A stretch of DNA of 64,000 bases from Sphingomonadaceae bacterium (lineage in GTDB: Bacteria; Pseudomonadota; Alphaproteobacteria; Sphingomonadales; Sphingomonadaceae). Shown one piece after another: positions 34,812 to 44,975 of the stretch (the stretch's first letter is position 1; each line of letters opens with the position of its first letter). Both the position numbers and the translations under genes were made by a program. The stretch is from the NCBI GenBank assembly GCA_016000085.1, contig JAECRT010000002.1:7636-71635 (forward strand), read 5' to 3'. The notes beneath the pieces are model-generated. The model was given only the letters and a program-made list of their open reading frames with translations, was not told where the DNA came from and ran no database searches.

Positions 34812-35954
34812 ATGACCAGGACGACAAGCATGATCCCGCCCGGCCTTCTTCCCGAAGGATTGTCCGACCGTCTGCCGCCGCAGGCCGAAGCCTCCGCGCG
34901 GTTGGCGCGCCGTGTGCTGGATACGGTCGCGGCGCATGGCTATGAACGAGTGATGCCGCCGCTCGCCGAGTTTGAGGATACGCTGACCCAGCGCCTCAAA
35001 TCGATGCGCGCGCAGGATCTCGTCCGCGCGGTCGATCCCGTGTCGCAGCGCAGCCTTGCCCTGCGCCCCGACATGACGGCGCAGGTCGGCCGTATCGCCG
35101 CCACCCGCCTGATCCACGCGCCGCGCCCCTTGCGCCTGTCCTATGCCGGGCCGGTCATTCGCCTCAAGGCCAACCAGCTTCGCCCGGAACGCGAGAAATT
35201 GCAGGTCGGCGCCGAATTGATCGGCAGCGACAGCGTCACCGCCGCGGTCGAGATCGTCAATGTCGCGATCGAGGCTTTGCAGGCCGCAGGCGTCACGGGC
35301 CTCACCATCGACTTCACTCTCCCCGACCTCATCGATGTGCTGGCCGCCGGGCCGCTGCCGCTCGCAGCGGACGAGATTGAGGCGGTGCGCACCGAACTGG
35401 ATGCCAAGGATGCCGGCGCCCTCGTTGCGCTGGGACCGCAGGCCGCAGCCTATCTGCCGTTGATCGAGGCGACCGGTCCCTTCCACGCCGCGCTGGAACG
35501 GCTGGAAGCGTTCAACGCCCAGCTGGGTGGCGCGATCAACAGCCGCATCGCGGGCCTGCGGGCGATCGCCAAGCCGATCGGCTGGGACATCACCCTGACG
35601 CTCGATCCCACCGAACGCCACGGTTTCGAATTTCAGAACTGGTTCGGCTTCTCGATTTTCGCCGAAGGTTTCATTGGCGAAATCGGTCGCGGTGGCAGCT
35701 ATGCCATTGCCCGCGCCGATGGCGTCGACGAACCGGCGATGGGCTTCTCGCTCTACCCCGATCCGCTGATCGACGCAGGCTTCGGCGCGCAGACGCCCCG
35801 GCGCATTTTCCTGCCGCTGGGCCATGATGCCGCGCGCGCGGCCGAACTGCGTCGCGAAGGCTGGCAGACCGTCGCCGCGCTGGTCGGGGATGAGGATGGC
35901 GCGACCCTGCGCTGCTCCCACTGGCTCGACGGCACCGACCTGCGCGCCTTCTGA
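34812..35954 (+). CDS. hisZ: ATP phosphoribosyltransferase regulatory subunit (HisZ)
   Basis: HisZ is a HisRS-like protein without charging activity. It partners the short HisG to start histidine synthesis. The 380 residues have class II synthetase features (RVMPPLAEFEDTLTQ, ALRPDMTAQVGRIAATRL, LRLSYAGPVIRL). Its own regions include FEFQNWFGFSIFAEGF and GRGGSYAIARADG. No anticodon-binding domain is present, which separates it from HisS. hisG is not in the window. purA follows 132 bases downstream. Confidence 0.92.
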   Translation: MTRTTSMIPPGLLPEGLSDRLPPQAEASARLARRVLDTVAAHGYERVMPPLAEFEDTLTQRLKSMRAQDLVRAVDPVSQRSLALRPDMTAQVGRIAATRLIHAPRPLRLSYAGPVIRLKANQLRPEREKLQVGAELIGSDSVTAAVEIVNVAIEALQAAGVTGLTIDFTLPDLIDVLAAGPLPLAADEIEAVRTELDAKDAGALVALGPQAAAYLPLIEATGPFHAALERLEAFNAQLGGAINSRIAGLRAIAKPIGWDITLTLDPTERHGFEFQNWFGFSIFAEGFIGEIGRGGSYAIARADGVDEPAMGFSLYPDPLIDAGFGAQTPRRIFLPLGHDAARAAELRREGWQTVAALVGDEDGATLRCSHWLDGTDLRAF

Positions 35955-36086
35955 CTTGACTTGCAGGGGCAGGCGGGGCTACCCGCCGCCCCGCACAGGG
36001 CGCACGTCGTCCAATCGATCCTACCGGCATGTCGAGTCCCGTCGAAGGGCATGGCCGGTCCGCGCGGCGGGCGGAGATCTGTATCC
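35955..36086. other. hisZ-purA gap
   Basis: The 132 bases hold GC-rich sequence without a clear terminator or promoter. GTCGAGTCCCGTCGAAGGG resembles short sphingomonad intergenic repeats. Nothing more can be supported. Confidence 0.2.
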
Positions 36087-37376
36087 ATGGCAAATGTTAC
36101 CGTAATCGGCGCCCAATGGGGTGACGAGGGCAAGGGCAAGATCGTCGACTGGCTGTCGGAGCGAGCCGATGTCGTCGCGCGTTTTCAGGGCGGCCACAAT
36201 GCTGGCCACACGCTCGTCGTCGGCGAAAAAGTCTACAAGCTGTCGCTGCTGCCATCGGGCATCGTGCGCGGCACGCTCAGCGTCATCGGCAACGGTGTCG
36301 TGCTGGACCCCTGGCACTTCCGCGATGAAGTCGCCAAGCTGACCGGGCAGGGCGTGACGATCACGCCGGAAAACCTCCAGATCGCCGAAACCTGCCCCCT
36401 GATCCTGCCGTTCCACCGCGACCTTGATGGTCTGCGGGAAGATGCGAGCGGCGCGGGCAAGATCGGCACGACCCGTCGCGGCATCGGTCCGGCCTATGAA
36501 GACAAGGTCGGCCGCCGCGCCATCCGCGTATGCGACCTCGCCCATCTGGACGATCTCGACCTTCAGATCGATCGTCTGACCGCGCATCATGACGCGCTTC
36601 GGGCAGGCTTTGGCGAAGCGCCGATCGATCGCGCCCGTCTTATGGCGGAACTGACCGAAATTGCCGACTTCATCCTGCCCTTCGTCAAGCCGGTCTGGCT
36701 GACCCTCAACAAGGCGAAGGCGGCTGGTCAGCGCATCCTGTTCGAAGGCGCGCAGGGCACGCTGCTCGACATCGACCATGGCACCTATCCCTTCGTCACC
36801 TCGTCCAACACGGTCGCGGGTACGGCGGCGAGCGGCACCGGCCTTGGTCCCAATGCGGCAGGCTTCGTGCTGGGCATCGTCAAGGCCTATACCACCCGCG
36901 TCGGCTCCGGCCCGTTCCCCACCGAACTGGAGGACGCGACCGGCCAGCGCCTGGGCGAGCGCGGCCATGAATTCGGCACCGTCACCGGGCGCAAGCGCCG
37001 CTGCGGCTGGTTCGACGCCGTGCTGGTGCGCCAGTCGATCGCCGTATCGGGCGTCACCGGCATTGCACTGACCAAGCTCGACGTGCTGGATGGCTTTGAC
37101 GAACTGAAAATCTGCGTCGGTTACAAGATCGGCGACGAGACGTTCGATTATCTGCCCGCCCATGCACAGGATCAGGCGAAAGCGCAGCCGGTGTATGAAG
37201 TCATCGAAGGCTGGCAGGATACGACGGCGGGCGCACGGAGCTGGGCCGAACTCCCGGCGCAGGCGATCAAATATATCCGCCGGATCGAAGAACTGATCGG
37301 CTGCCCGGTCACGCTGGTATCCACCAGCCCCGAGCGCGAGGACACCATCCTCGTGCGCGATCCCTTCGCGGATTAA
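36087..37376 (+). CDS. purA: Adenylosuccinate synthetase (PurA)
   Basis: PurA joins IMP and aspartate to adenylosuccinate using GTP, the first step to AMP. The 429 residues start [23 protein letters not shown], with the P-loop-like GDEGKGK, then [34 protein letters not shown] and [12 protein letters not shown]. The length is standard. The frame is open upstream to 35961 without family resemblance. A small HTH-like gene follows after five bases. Confidence 0.97.
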   Translation: MANVTVIGAQWGDEGKGKIVDWLSERADVVARFQGGHNAGHTLVVGEKVYKLSLLPSGIVRGTLSVIGNGVVLDPWHFRDEVAKLTGQGVTITPENLQIAETCPLILPFHRDLDGLREDASGAGKIGTTRRGIGPAYEDKVGRRAIRVCDLAHLDDLDLQIDRLTAHHDALRAGFGEAPIDRARLMAELTEIADFILPFVKPVWLTLNKAKAAGQRILFEGAQGTLLDIDHGTYPFVTSSNTVAGTAASGTGLGPNAAGFVLGIVKAYTTRVGSGPFPTELEDATGQRLGERGHEFGTVTGRKRRCGWFDAVLVRQSIAVSGVTGIALTKLDVLDGFDELKICVGYKIGDETFDYLPAHAQDQAKAQPVYEVIEGWQDTTAGARSWAELPAQAIKYIRRIEELIGCPVTLVSTSPEREDTILVRDPFAD

Positions 37377-37381
37377 GGGAT

Positions 37382-37564
37382 ATGGCCGAGCAACGCTTCG
37401 AACGGCACAAGCAGCCCTGGACCCAGGACGAGGTCCAGAAGCTGCACGCCCTGGCCAAGAAGGGCATGGCGCTCAAGGCCATTGCCAAGGCGCTGACCCG
37501 CAGCGAAGAGTCGGTCAAGGCTCGTGCCAAGGAAGATAGCCTCAACATCGCCAAGCTCAGGTAA
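37382..37564 (+). CDS. Small HTH-like protein
   Basis: A 60-residue protein begins five bases after purA and is probably cotranscribed. WTQDEVQKLHALAKKGMALKAIAKALTRSEESVKARAKE gives three helices with the spacing of a SANT/Myb-like or GcrA-like helix-turn-helix. It is basic. Small proteins with this W-T/S-x-E-E/Q-x-x-x-L pattern occur widely in alphaproteobacteria and are thought to bind DNA. Its target is unknown. Confidence 0.8.
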   Translation: MAEQRFERHKQPWTQDEVQKLHALAKKGMALKAIAKALTRSEESVKARAKEDSLNIAKLR

Positions 37565-37626
37565 GAACTGGACGCTGTCGGGCGCTGATGCGACAAGCCC
37601 TTTCCAGATTTTCAGGAAGGCATCCC

Positions 37627-38196
37627 ATGGCGCTCGACATCCTCCTGCTTTACGGCTCCTATCGGCAGGGGCGGATGGGCATCCGCCTTGCCGACTATAT
37701 GGCCGCCGGGTTCGAGGCGCTCGGCCACAAGGCCATGTTGATTGATGCGAAGGCGGTCGGCTTGCCGATGCTGGACCTGCGCTACAGCGATTATGCCCCC
37801 GGCGAAGCGCCTGCAGCCATGGCCGCACTGGCCGACCGGTTGAGCGCCGCCGACGCCTTCGTCTTCGTTGCGGGCGAATATAATCGCGGTATGCAGCCGG
37901 GACTGAAAAATCTGGTTGATCATTATCTCAAGGAATTTGATCGTCGCCCGGCGGCGATCGCCAGCTATTCAGCGGGACGCTTTGCCGGCGTGAACAGCCA
38001 TGCCGACTGGACCGTGACGCTGTCGGCCATGGGCATGGCGGTCGTGCCCGAACGGCTCAGCGTCGGCCAGATCGGACAGGCGCTGAACGAAGCGGCCGAA
38101 CCGCAGGGCGATGGCGGCGCGGCGCTGGAGCGCGGCTTTGCGGGTTTCGCGGGCAATCTGATCTGGTGGGCGCAGGCAGCAAAGGCTGCTCGTTAA
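37627..38196 (+). CDS. NADPH-dependent FMN reductase family protein
   Basis: The 189-residue flavodoxin-fold protein has the FMN-binding N-terminus LLLYGSYRQGRMGIRLADYM, then FVFVAGEYNRGMQPGLKNLVDHYLKEF, which matches the azoreductase/FMN-reductase (ArsH-SsuE) group. ATG 37627 is used; an in-frame start at 37588 is less likely. It could reduce FMN, quinones or azo compounds. It follows the HTH-like gene by 62 bases. Confidence 0.9.
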   Translation: MALDILLLYGSYRQGRMGIRLADYMAAGFEALGHKAMLIDAKAVGLPMLDLRYSDYAPGEAPAAMAALADRLSAADAFVFVAGEYNRGMQPGLKNLVDHYLKEFDRRPAAIASYSAGRFAGVNSHADWTVTLSAMGMAVVPERLSVGQIGQALNEAAEPQGDGGAALERGFAGFAGNLIWWAQAAKAAR

Positions 38197-38202
38197 ACGC
38201 CC

Positions 38203-38793
38203 TTAGCGGGCCATGCGCCGATCCAGCCAGACCAGCGCATAACCTGCCAGCAGGAAACCCAATGCGATCAGCACCGCGTTGACCATCACCGCCCCGATGC
38301 CCAGTCTGGCGACGTTGATGAAGGGATAGGCATATGTCCCCTCGATCGCCCCACGCACCAGCGCATAGGGGAGGTAGGCCAGAGGGAAGATCGCCCATAG
38401 CCACGGACATGTCCGGTCCAGCCGCCCCTTGGGCGCAAAGGCGATCCACCACAGGGGCGCCATGACAGGCGTCACCTTGTGCAGCAGCGTGTCGGCAAGC
38501 AGCGCTCCGCCGCTCAGATCGAGCAGTCCGCGCAACAACAGGCCATAGACGATGCCGACCAGCAGGATCGCCAGCGTCACTCCGGCGATCAGCTTTGGAT
38601 TCGGTTGCCTGCCCACCATGATCGCCCCGAACAGCAAAGCCACCGGGATGTTGGCCAAGATCGTGAAGAAGCGCAGCAATGTCCATAAGGTCGCGCCGAT
38701 CGATCCGGTCTGGGCATAGGTTGCGTCATACTGGATGGTGAGGCCCGCCATTGCCACCAGCGCAATGATTCCCGCCGCTATTCGTGCCGCCAT
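38203..38793 (-). CDS. Pr6Pr family membrane protein
   Basis: The 196-residue protein has about six membrane segments. It begins MAARIAAGIIALVAMAGLTIQY, then LLRFFTILANIPVALLFG, and GGALLADTLLHKVTPVMAPLWWIAFAPKGRL. It continues AIFPLAYLPYALVRGAIEGTYAYPFINV. This is the Pr6Pr (FAR-17a/AIG1-like) family of unknown function. It is convergent with the FMN reductase, six bases from its stop. Confidence 0.85.
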   Translation of the reverse strand: MAARIAAGIIALVAMAGLTIQYDATYAQTGSIGATLWTLLRFFTILANIPVALLFGAIMVGRQPNPKLIAGVTLAILLVGIVYGLLLRGLLDLSGGALLADTLLHKVTPVMAPLWWIAFAPKGRLDRTCPWLWAIFPLAYLPYALVRGAIEGTYAYPFINVARLGIGAVMVNAVLIALGFLLAGYALVWLDRRMAR

Positions 38794-38986
38794 GTTACTG
38801 CACCCCGCCTCTTCCACGCTATCCTTGCCATCTCGACCGATAGCCGGAGACGCCGATGATAATGGACCCCGTTCCCGGCTTGCGCCAGATGGCGGCGGAT
38901 GTTTCTCGCCGTGCTCCAGTCGATCCGCGATCCCGCGCCGGATGCTGTCGTGCCGGTGCGCGGCGTCCTCTGGTAGGCGAAGGGCT
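38794..38986. other. Gap between two minus-strand genes
   Basis: The 193 bases between the symporter stop (38987) and the Pr6Pr start (38793) show no convincing small gene or terminator. Open frames here are composition-driven. Confidence 0.25.
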
Positions 38987-40318
38987 TCAGCCTTTGCGGC
39001 CGTCGTCCACCATGTCGGACGCCAGTTCCAGTCCTGCGCGGCCGTGGGACGGCGTATGGGCAGGCGCCTTGGGTTGCGACCCGTCCATCGGTTCCTCGAC
39101 CTCCAGCATCCCTTCCCATTTGGTGATGACCGATGTGGCGATGGCGTTGCCCAGCACGTTGGTCGCCGTGCGGCCCATGTCCATGAAATGGTCGACCGCC
39201 AGGATGAAGGCGATGCCTTCCACCGGCAGATCGAACTGGCCGAGCGTGGCGGCAACCACGACCAGCGACGCGCGGGGTACGGCGGCGATGCCCTTACTGG
39301 TCACCATCAGCACGAGCAGGATGGTAATCTGCGTCGCGATCGGCAGGTCGATGCCATAGGCCTGGGCGATGAAGATGGTTGCGAAGGTCGAATACATCAT
39401 CGACCCGTCGAGGTTGAAACTATACCCCAGCGGCAGCACGAAGCTGTAGATACGGCGCGGGATGCCGAACCGGTCGAGCTGCTCCAGCATCTTGGGATAG
39501 GCCGCTTCGGAAGAGGCGGTGGAAAAGGCAATCAGGATCGGTTCACGCACGTAGCGGATCAGCGTGAACATCCGCTTGCCCAGGAAGATCGCGCCCGCGC
39601 AGAACAGCAGCGTCCACAGCACCAGCAGCGCGATGTAGAATTCGCCGACCAGCGCGCCATAGGTCTTGAGTACGCCCAGCCCATGTTCGGTAATCGAAGA
39701 GGCCAGCGCGCCGAACACCGCGAATGGGGCCACCCGCATGACATAGCCGGTAACCTGCAACATCAACTCGACCATCGCCTCGATCAGGCCGACGATCGGC
39801 TTGCCCTTCTCGCCGATGGCGGTCAGCGCGACGCCCACGAACAGCGAGAAGACGACGATCTGGAGAATCGAATTTTCCGCCATCGCCCCGACCATCGAAG
39901 TCGGGAATACGTGCAGGATGAAGTCGCGGAAGTTCAGCGCTTCGGTGCTGACGCCGGAGTCCGCGCCCGACCGGACGAGGTTCAGCCCTTCGCCCGGCGC
40001 GAAGAAATTGACGAGGATGAGGCCCAGCGTCAGCGAAATCAGGCTGGCGATGATGAACCAGGCGAGCGCCCGACCGCCGATCCGCCCCAGCGCCGCGCTG
40101 TCGCCCATATGGGCGATGCCCGCGACCAGCGTGGAAAAGACCAGCGGCGCGATAATCATCTTGATGAGATGGAGGAAGATGTCGGCGAGCAGATGGAAAT
40201 AGCCCGCGACCTGTTTGGCCTGTGTCGCGTCACCACCGACCCACATGTTCGCGGCGAAGCCCACGATCACGCCCAGGACCATGCCGATCAGAATGAAGGC
40301 CGTCAGTCTGTTTCGCAT
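38987..40318 (-). CDS. Dicarboxylate/amino acid:cation symporter (GltP/DctA family)
   Basis: The 443-residue DAACS transporter starts MRNRLTAFILIGMVLGVIVGF. Its transport core is SYSFNLDGSMMYSTFATIFIAQAYGIDLP, then GIAAVPRASLVVVAATLGQFDLP and ILAVDHFMDMGRTATNVLGNAIATSVITKWEG. It imports glutamate, aspartate or C4-dicarboxylates with Na+ or H+. The substrate cannot be fixed by sequence. It is transcribed alone from a 174-base upstream gap that it shares with the end of pdxH. Confidence 0.92.
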   Translation of the reverse strand: MRNRLTAFILIGMVLGVIVGFAANMWVGGDATQAKQVAGYFHLLADIFLHLIKMIIAPLVFSTLVAGIAHMGDSAALGRIGGRALAWFIIASLISLTLGLILVNFFAPGEGLNLVRSGADSGVSTEALNFRDFILHVFPTSMVGAMAENSILQIVVFSLFVGVALTAIGEKGKPIVGLIEAMVELMLQVTGYVMRVAPFAVFGALASSITEHGLGVLKTYGALVGEFYIALLVLWTLLFCAGAIFLGKRMFTLIRYVREPILIAFSTASSEAAYPKMLEQLDRFGIPRRIYSFVLPLGYSFNLDGSMMYSTFATIFIAQAYGIDLPIATQITILLVLMVTSKGIAAVPRASLVVVAATLGQFDLPVEGIAFILAVDHFMDMGRTATNVLGNAIATSVITKWEGMLEVEEPMDGSQPKAPAHTPSHGRAGLELASDMVDDGRKG

Positions 40319-40492
40319 CTAGTCCCTCTTGGGCCGCGCGCGGGCGGCTCCACAATTTTTTACATCTGTATGGCGACACCTAACAGGCGCATTGGCCACC
40401 TGCAATCAGCGCGCCCGGTCGCTCTGGGTTAGACGAAGCAGCCACCGCTTTCCGCGCCTCCCTTTGCGCCGAAATGGCGGGACCGGTCCGGC

Positions 40493-41068
40493 TCAGGGGT
40501 AAAGCAGCCCTTCGCGCCAGCCATTGCCATCGCGCTCGAACAAGCGGCGCTCATGCAAGCGATGCTCGCGGTCCTGCCAATATTCGATCCGCTCCGCTAT
40601 CAGGCGATAACCCGACCAATGGGGCGGGCGGGGCACATCCCCGCCTTCAAAACGGGCAGCCACATCATCGAATCGCGCCATGAAGACATCGCGCGAGGCG
40701 AGCGGGCGGGACTGGTCGGACGCCCATGCCCCCAACTGGCTGTCGCGACTGCGCGTCGCGAAATAGGCGTCGGCAGTGGCATCGTCGACCTGTTCGACTG
40801 GCCCTTCGATGCGGATCTGGCGGCGCAGGGATTTCCAGTGGAACAGCAGGGCCGCATGGGGATTTTCCGCCAGATCATGCGCCTTGCGGCCTTCGAAATT
40901 GGTGTAGAACAGGAATCCGTCCGGCCCATGGCCTTTCAACAGCACCATGCGCGCCGCCGGTCGCCCGCGTGCGTCTGCGGTGGCCAGCGTCATCGCATTG
41001 CTATCATTGATCTCGGTGGCGCGTGCCTGGTTGTACCAGTCGTCGAACAGTGCGAAGGGATCGGTCAT
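40493..41068 (-). CDS. pdxH: Pyridoxamine 5'-phosphate oxidase (PdxH)
   Basis: PdxH oxidises PNP/PMP to pyridoxal phosphate with FMN and oxygen. The 191 residues from ATG 41068 (MTDPFALFDDWYNQA) contain ARMVLLKGHGPDGFLFYTNFEGRKAHDLAENPHAALLFHWKSLRRQIRIEG and SQLGAWASDQSRPLASRD. The C-terminal signature RIEYWQDREHRLHERRLFER is present. A 30-residue upstream extension overlaps the divergent region and is unlikely. It is divergent from the J-protein gene. Confidence 0.95.
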   Translation of the reverse strand: MTDPFALFDDWYNQARATEINDSNAMTLATADARGRPAARMVLLKGHGPDGFLFYTNFEGRKAHDLAENPHAALLFHWKSLRRQIRIEGPVEQVDDATADAYFATRSRDSQLGAWASDQSRPLASRDVFMARFDDVAARFEGGDVPRPPHWSGYRLIAERIEYWQDREHRLHERRLFERDGNGWREGLLYP

Positions 41069-41195
41069 GACCGGCTTTCTAGGCGGCGACGACGATGCTG
41101 TCGATACGGACACGTGCGGCTTGAACGCGCGCCCGGCTTTCGCCACATAGGGCGGCACAGTATTTTCCTGAATTTGACATGGTAGCGGAGCATCA

Positions 41196-42110
41196 ATGGC
41201 CGATCCCTATTCCACCCTTGGCGTCGCGCGTGGTGCCAGCGAAGCAGAGATCAAGTCGGCCTATCGCAAGCTCGCCAAAGAACTGCATCCCGACAAGAAC
41301 AAGGATAATCCCCAGGCTTCGGCGAAATTTTCCGCCGTCACCAATGCCTATGACCTGCTGTCGGACAAGGACAAAAGGGCGCGCTTCGACCGGGGTGAAA
41401 TTGACGGTGACGGCAATCCCGCCGCACCCTTCGGTTTTGGCGGCGGTGGTGGCGGCGGCGGCTTTCGCGGCCAGCCCGGCGGCGGCTTCGAATCCGGTGG
41501 CCAGGATTTCGGCGATATTTTCGAAGGATTGTTCGGTGGTGCGGGCCGTCGTCCCGGCGGCGGCGGCTTCGGCCGCGGCGCCCCGCCGCAAAAGGGCGCC
41601 AATGTCGCCTACCGGCTGGCGGTGCAGTTCGTTGATGCCGCAACCCTCGCGCCACAGCGCATCACCTTGCAGGATGGCAAGACGATCGATCTCAAACTGT
41701 CCGCCGGGGTCGAAAGCGGCACGCAGATGCGCCTGTCGGGCAAGGGTCAGCCGGGGCCGGGCGGCGCGGGCGATGCAATCGTCACGATCGATGTGAAGCC
41801 GCATCCCTTCTTCACCCGCGACGGCGACAATGTGTTGCTCGACCTGCCGATCACGCTGGACGAGGCGGTGAAGGGCGGCAAGGTCAAGGTGCCCACCGTC
41901 GATGGCCCGGTCATGCTGGGCGTGCCCGTGGGCGCGACGTCGGGCAAGACGCTGCGGCTGCGCGGCAAGGGCTTCACCGGCAAGGAAGGAACGCGCGGCG
42001 ATCAGCTTGTCACGCTCCAGATCGATGTGTCGGCCGATGACCCGGCGATCCGCGCGCTGGTCGAAAGCTGGCAGGACAGTCGCCTCGTCCGCGCCCATCT
42101 GGGCGTATGA
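41196..42110 (+). CDS. CbpA-like DnaJ-family co-chaperone
   Basis: The 304-residue J protein has an N-terminal J domain (residues 4-68) with HPD at 31-33. A G/F-rich linker follows (GFGGGGGGGGFRGQPGGGFESGG), then two DnaJ_C barrel domains. It lacks the cysteine zinc centre of DnaJ, so it is the CbpA type. It stimulates an Hsp70. Full-length dnaJ is presumably elsewhere. The YihY gene follows after 14 bases. Confidence 0.93.
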   Translation: MADPYSTLGVARGASEAEIKSAYRKLAKELHPDKNKDNPQASAKFSAVTNAYDLLSDKDKRARFDRGEIDGDGNPAAPFGFGGGGGGGGFRGQPGGGFESGGQDFGDIFEGLFGGAGRRPGGGGFGRGAPPQKGANVAYRLAVQFVDAATLAPQRITLQDGKTIDLKLSAGVESGTQMRLSGKGQPGPGGAGDAIVTIDVKPHPFFTRDGDNVLLDLPITLDEAVKGGKVKVPTVDGPVMLGVPVGATSGKTLRLRGKGFTGKEGTRGDQLVTLQIDVSADDPAIRALVESWQDSRLVRAHLGV

Positions 42111-42124
42111 GGCGTTAACGGCGG

Positions 42125-43093
42125 ATGCCGATGCCATCGCCCTATTCGCCTGAATCCCGCCGCCAGAAGGTGTCGGATCAGGCACGGGCGCGATTTAACC
42201 GGCAAATGGACCGGGTCCGGCCCGGATCGCATGTCTTCGAAGTCACCAAGCGGGTGGCGGTCGGCACCTATAGCGACGGCTTCATCCATGCCGGGAACCT
42301 GGCCTATCTGTCGCTGATGACGCTGTTTCCGTTCTTCATCGTCGCGGCGGCGGTGGCGAGCGTGTTCGGGCGCACGCAGGACGGGCTTTCTGCCGTCAAC
42401 GCCTTTCTCACCACCGTCCCGCACGGCGTCGCCGATGTCGTGCGGCAACCGATCAGCGACGTGTTGAACGCGCGCACCGGGCCATTGCTCTGGCTCGGCG
42501 GCCTCGTCGGGCTTTGGACCGTGGGCAGCCTGATCGAAACCATCCGCGACATATTGCGCCGCGCCTACGGCACCAAAAGCACCAAGCCGTTCTGGCGCTA
42601 TCGCCTCGGCGCGATCGGCATCACGCTGGTCAGCGTGTTCGCCGTCATGTTCGCCTTTTCGTTGCAGGTCGCGATTACCGGGGTGGACCAGTTTCTCCAC
42701 AAAATCCTGCCCTGGGCGGACAAGGCGATCGCCATGGTCGCCTCCGCCCGACTGGTGCCGATGGGCATCTTATGCCTCGCGCTCTGGTCGCTATTCGTGT
42801 CGCTGACCCCCACCGCCTACAAAGACCGACGCTTTCCCAAATGGCCGGGCGCGGTGGCAACGTCGCTATGCTGGTATGCCGCGACGGAGCTTCTGCCGCC
42901 GACCCTGTCGCTGCTGGGGGACTATGGTCGCACCTATGGCAGCCTGGCCGGTGTCATGATTACCCTCATTTTTTTCTTTCTCGTCGGGCTTGGCGTGGTA
43001 ATTGGCGCGGAATTGAACGCGGCGCTGGCGGAGTTCCCGGAAGAGGAAGCCGCCATGACGCCCCATGACCAAGGGAACGGAAAGACGATATGA
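42125..43093 (+). CDS. YihY/BrkB-family inner-membrane protein
   Basis: The 322-residue protein has six membrane segments and the YihY signature: SDGFIHAGNLAYLSLMTLFPFFIVAAAVASVFG, then LWLGGLVGLWTVGSLIETIRDILRRAYGTKSTKPFWRYR. TLISLTP-like PTAYKDRRFPKWPGAVATSLCWYAATELLPP follows. Its exact function is uncertain; it was once called ribonuclease BN. It overlaps fabI by 4 bases, so the two are coupled. Confidence 0.9.
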   Translation: MPMPSPYSPESRRQKVSDQARARFNRQMDRVRPGSHVFEVTKRVAVGTYSDGFIHAGNLAYLSLMTLFPFFIVAAAVASVFGRTQDGLSAVNAFLTTVPHGVADVVRQPISDVLNARTGPLLWLGGLVGLWTVGSLIETIRDILRRAYGTKSTKPFWRYRLGAIGITLVSVFAVMFAFSLQVAITGVDQFLHKILPWADKAIAMVASARLVPMGILCLALWSLFVSLTPTAYKDRRFPKWPGAVATSLCWYAATELLPPTLSLLGDYGRTYGSLAGVMITLIFFFLVGLGVVIGAELNAALAEFPEEEAAMTPHDQGNGKTI

Positions 43094-43896
43094 ACGGCTT
43101 GATGGCGGGAAAGCGTGGCCTCATCATGGGCCTGGCCAACGACAAGTCGCTGGCATGGGGTATCGCCAAGCAACTGCATGCCCAGGGCGCAGAACTGGCT
43201 TTTTCCTATCCGGGCGAACAGCTGGGCAAGCGGGTGAAACCGCTGGCGGAACAGCTTGGCTCGGACTTCACGATCGATTGCGACGTGACCGACATGGACC
43301 AGCTCGACGCCGCCTTCGCGCAGATTGAGGCGCGCTGGGGCCGACTGGACTTCCTGGTGCATGCGATTGGCTTTTCCGACAAGAATGAGCTGCGCGGCCT
43401 TTATGTCGATACCAGCCTCGATAATTTCCTGATGACCATGAACGTGTCTGCTTACAGTTTTGTGGCAGTCACGAAGCGCGCCCGTGCGCTGATGCCCGAT
43501 GGCGGCAGCATCCTGACGCTCAGCTATTATGGCGCGGAAAAGGTCATCCCTCACTATAATGTGATGGGCGTGGCCAAGGCGGCGCTGGAAACCAGCGTCA
43601 AATATCTGGCGATGGACCTTGGCCCGGAAAATATCCGCGTCAACGCGATCTCCGCCGGGCCGATCAAGACGCTGGCCGCCAGCGGCATCGGCGACTTCCG
43701 CTACATCCTCAAGTGGAACGAGTTCAACTCGCCGCTGCGCCGCAACGTCACGATCGACGATGTCGGCGGCGCGGGCCTCTATCTGCTGTCCGATCTGGCC
43801 AGCGGCGTGACGGGCGAAATCCATCATGTCGATGCGGGCTATAACGTCATCGGCATGAAGGCCGAGGACGCGCCGGACATCGTGCTCGACAAATGA
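43090..43896 (+). CDS. fabI: Enoyl-ACP reductase (NADH), FabI
   Basis: FabI does the last reduction in fatty-acid elongation. The 268-residue SDR protein has an N-terminal nucleotide site ([21 protein letters not shown]) and the catalytic Tyr-x6-Lys ([23 protein letters not shown]). [19 protein letters not shown] follows, typical of FabI. It overlaps the genes on both sides by four bases and so is coupled to YihY and aroC. The triclosan-binding pocket residues look ordinary. Confidence 0.96.
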   Translation: MNGLMAGKRGLIMGLANDKSLAWGIAKQLHAQGAELAFSYPGEQLGKRVKPLAEQLGSDFTIDCDVTDMDQLDAAFAQIEARWGRLDFLVHAIGFSDKNELRGLYVDTSLDNFLMTMNVSAYSFVAVTKRARALMPDGGSILTLSYYGAEKVIPHYNVMGVAKAALETSVKYLAMDLGPENIRVNAISAGPIKTLAASGIGDFRYILKWNEFNSPLRRNVTIDDVGGAGLYLLSDLASGVTGEIHHVDAGYNVIGMKAEDAPDIVLDK

Positions 43897-44975
43897 GTTT
43901 CAACAGCTTCGGTCGCGTTTTCCGCTTCACCACATGGGGGGAAAGCCACGGTCCCGCGATCGGGGCTGTGGTGGACGGCTGCCCGCCGGGGCTGTCGCTC
44001 AGCGAGGCGGATATTCAGCCATGGCTGGATTTGCGCAAGCCGGGCACGTCGAAATTCACCACCCAGCGGCGGGAGGCGGATGAAGTCCGCATCCTGTCGG
44101 GCGTGTTCGAAGGGCGCACCACTGGCACGCCGATCAGCCTGATGATCGAGAATACCGATCAACGGTCGAAGGATTATTCCGACGTTGCCAAGGCTTACCG
44201 CCCCGGCCACGCCGATTATGCCTATGACGCCAAATATGGCTTTCGCGATTATCGCGGCGGCGGGCGGTCCTCCGCGCGTGAAACCGCCAGCCGTGTCGCG
44301 GCCGGCGCAGTCGCACGCGCCGTCATTCCGGACGTCGATATTTTTGCCTATGTCAGCGAAATCGGTGGCGACGCTATCGATTTTGCCCGTTTCGATCCGG
44401 CGCAGATCGGCCAAAATCCCTTCTTCTGCCCCGATGCGCAGGCCGCGAAGCGCTGGGAAAAGCTGGTCGATGACGCCCGGCTCGAAGGCTCCTCGCTCGG
44501 CGCGGTGGTGGAATGCGTCGCCAGCGGCGTCCCCGCAGGCTGGGGCGCGCCGCTCTATGCCAAGCTGGACAGTGAACTGGCCGCAGCGATGATGAGCATC
44601 AATGCGGTCAAGGGCGTGGAGATTGGCGATGGTTTCGCGGCAGCCAAACTGCGCGGCGAACAAAATGCCGACCCGATGCGCCCCGGCGCGGATGGCCCAC
44701 AGTTCCTGGCCAATCATGCAGGCGGCATTGCAGGGGGCATCGCCACCGGCCAGCCGATCAAGCTGCGTGTCGCGTTCAAGCCGACCAGTTCTATCCTGAT
44801 CCCCGTCGACACCGTGACCCGTGAAGGCGAAGCGTCGCAGATCATCACCAAGGGGCGCCATGATCCCTGCGTCGGCATTCGCGGCGTTCCGGTGGTCGAA
44901 GCGATGATGGCGCTGGTGCTGGCCGACCAGAAACTGCTGCACCGCGCCCAATGTGGCGATGTCGCCCCTATCTGA
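43893..44975 (+). CDS. aroC: Chorismate synthase (AroC)
   Basis: AroC converts EPSP to chorismate using reduced FMN, the last step of the shikimate pathway. The 360 residues start [67 protein letters not shown] is the FMN/EPSP signature, and [13 protein letters not shown] is near the end. The length is typical. It overlaps the fabI stop by four bases; a hairpin at 45178 may terminate the run. Confidence 0.97.
   Translation: MSFNSFGRVFRFTTWGESHGPAIGAVVDGCPPGLSLSEADIQPWLDLRKPGTSKFTTQRREADEVRILSGVFEGRTTGTPISLMIENTDQRSKDYSDVAKAYRPGHADYAYDAKYGFRDYRGGGRSSARETASRVAAGAVARAVIPDVDIFAYVSEIGGDAIDFARFDPAQIGQNPFFCPDAQAAKRWEKLVDDARLEGSSLGAVVECVASGVPAGWGAPLYAKLDSELAAAMMSINAVKGVEIGDGFAAAKLRGEQNADPMRPGADGPQFLANHAGGIAGGIATGQPIKLRVAFKPTSSILIPVDTVTREGEASQIITKGRHDPCVGIRGVPVVEAMMALVLADQKLLHRAQCGDVAPI

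Noticed and set aside
37382-37564. The small HTH-like protein as GcrA
   Set aside because: It has a similar helical plan but is far too short and lacks the GcrA C-terminal domain.
38735-40432. A 565-residue plus-strand open frame over the symporter
   Set aside because: The symporter on the minus strand is unambiguous; the frame is Asp/Gln/Arg-rich shadow sequence.
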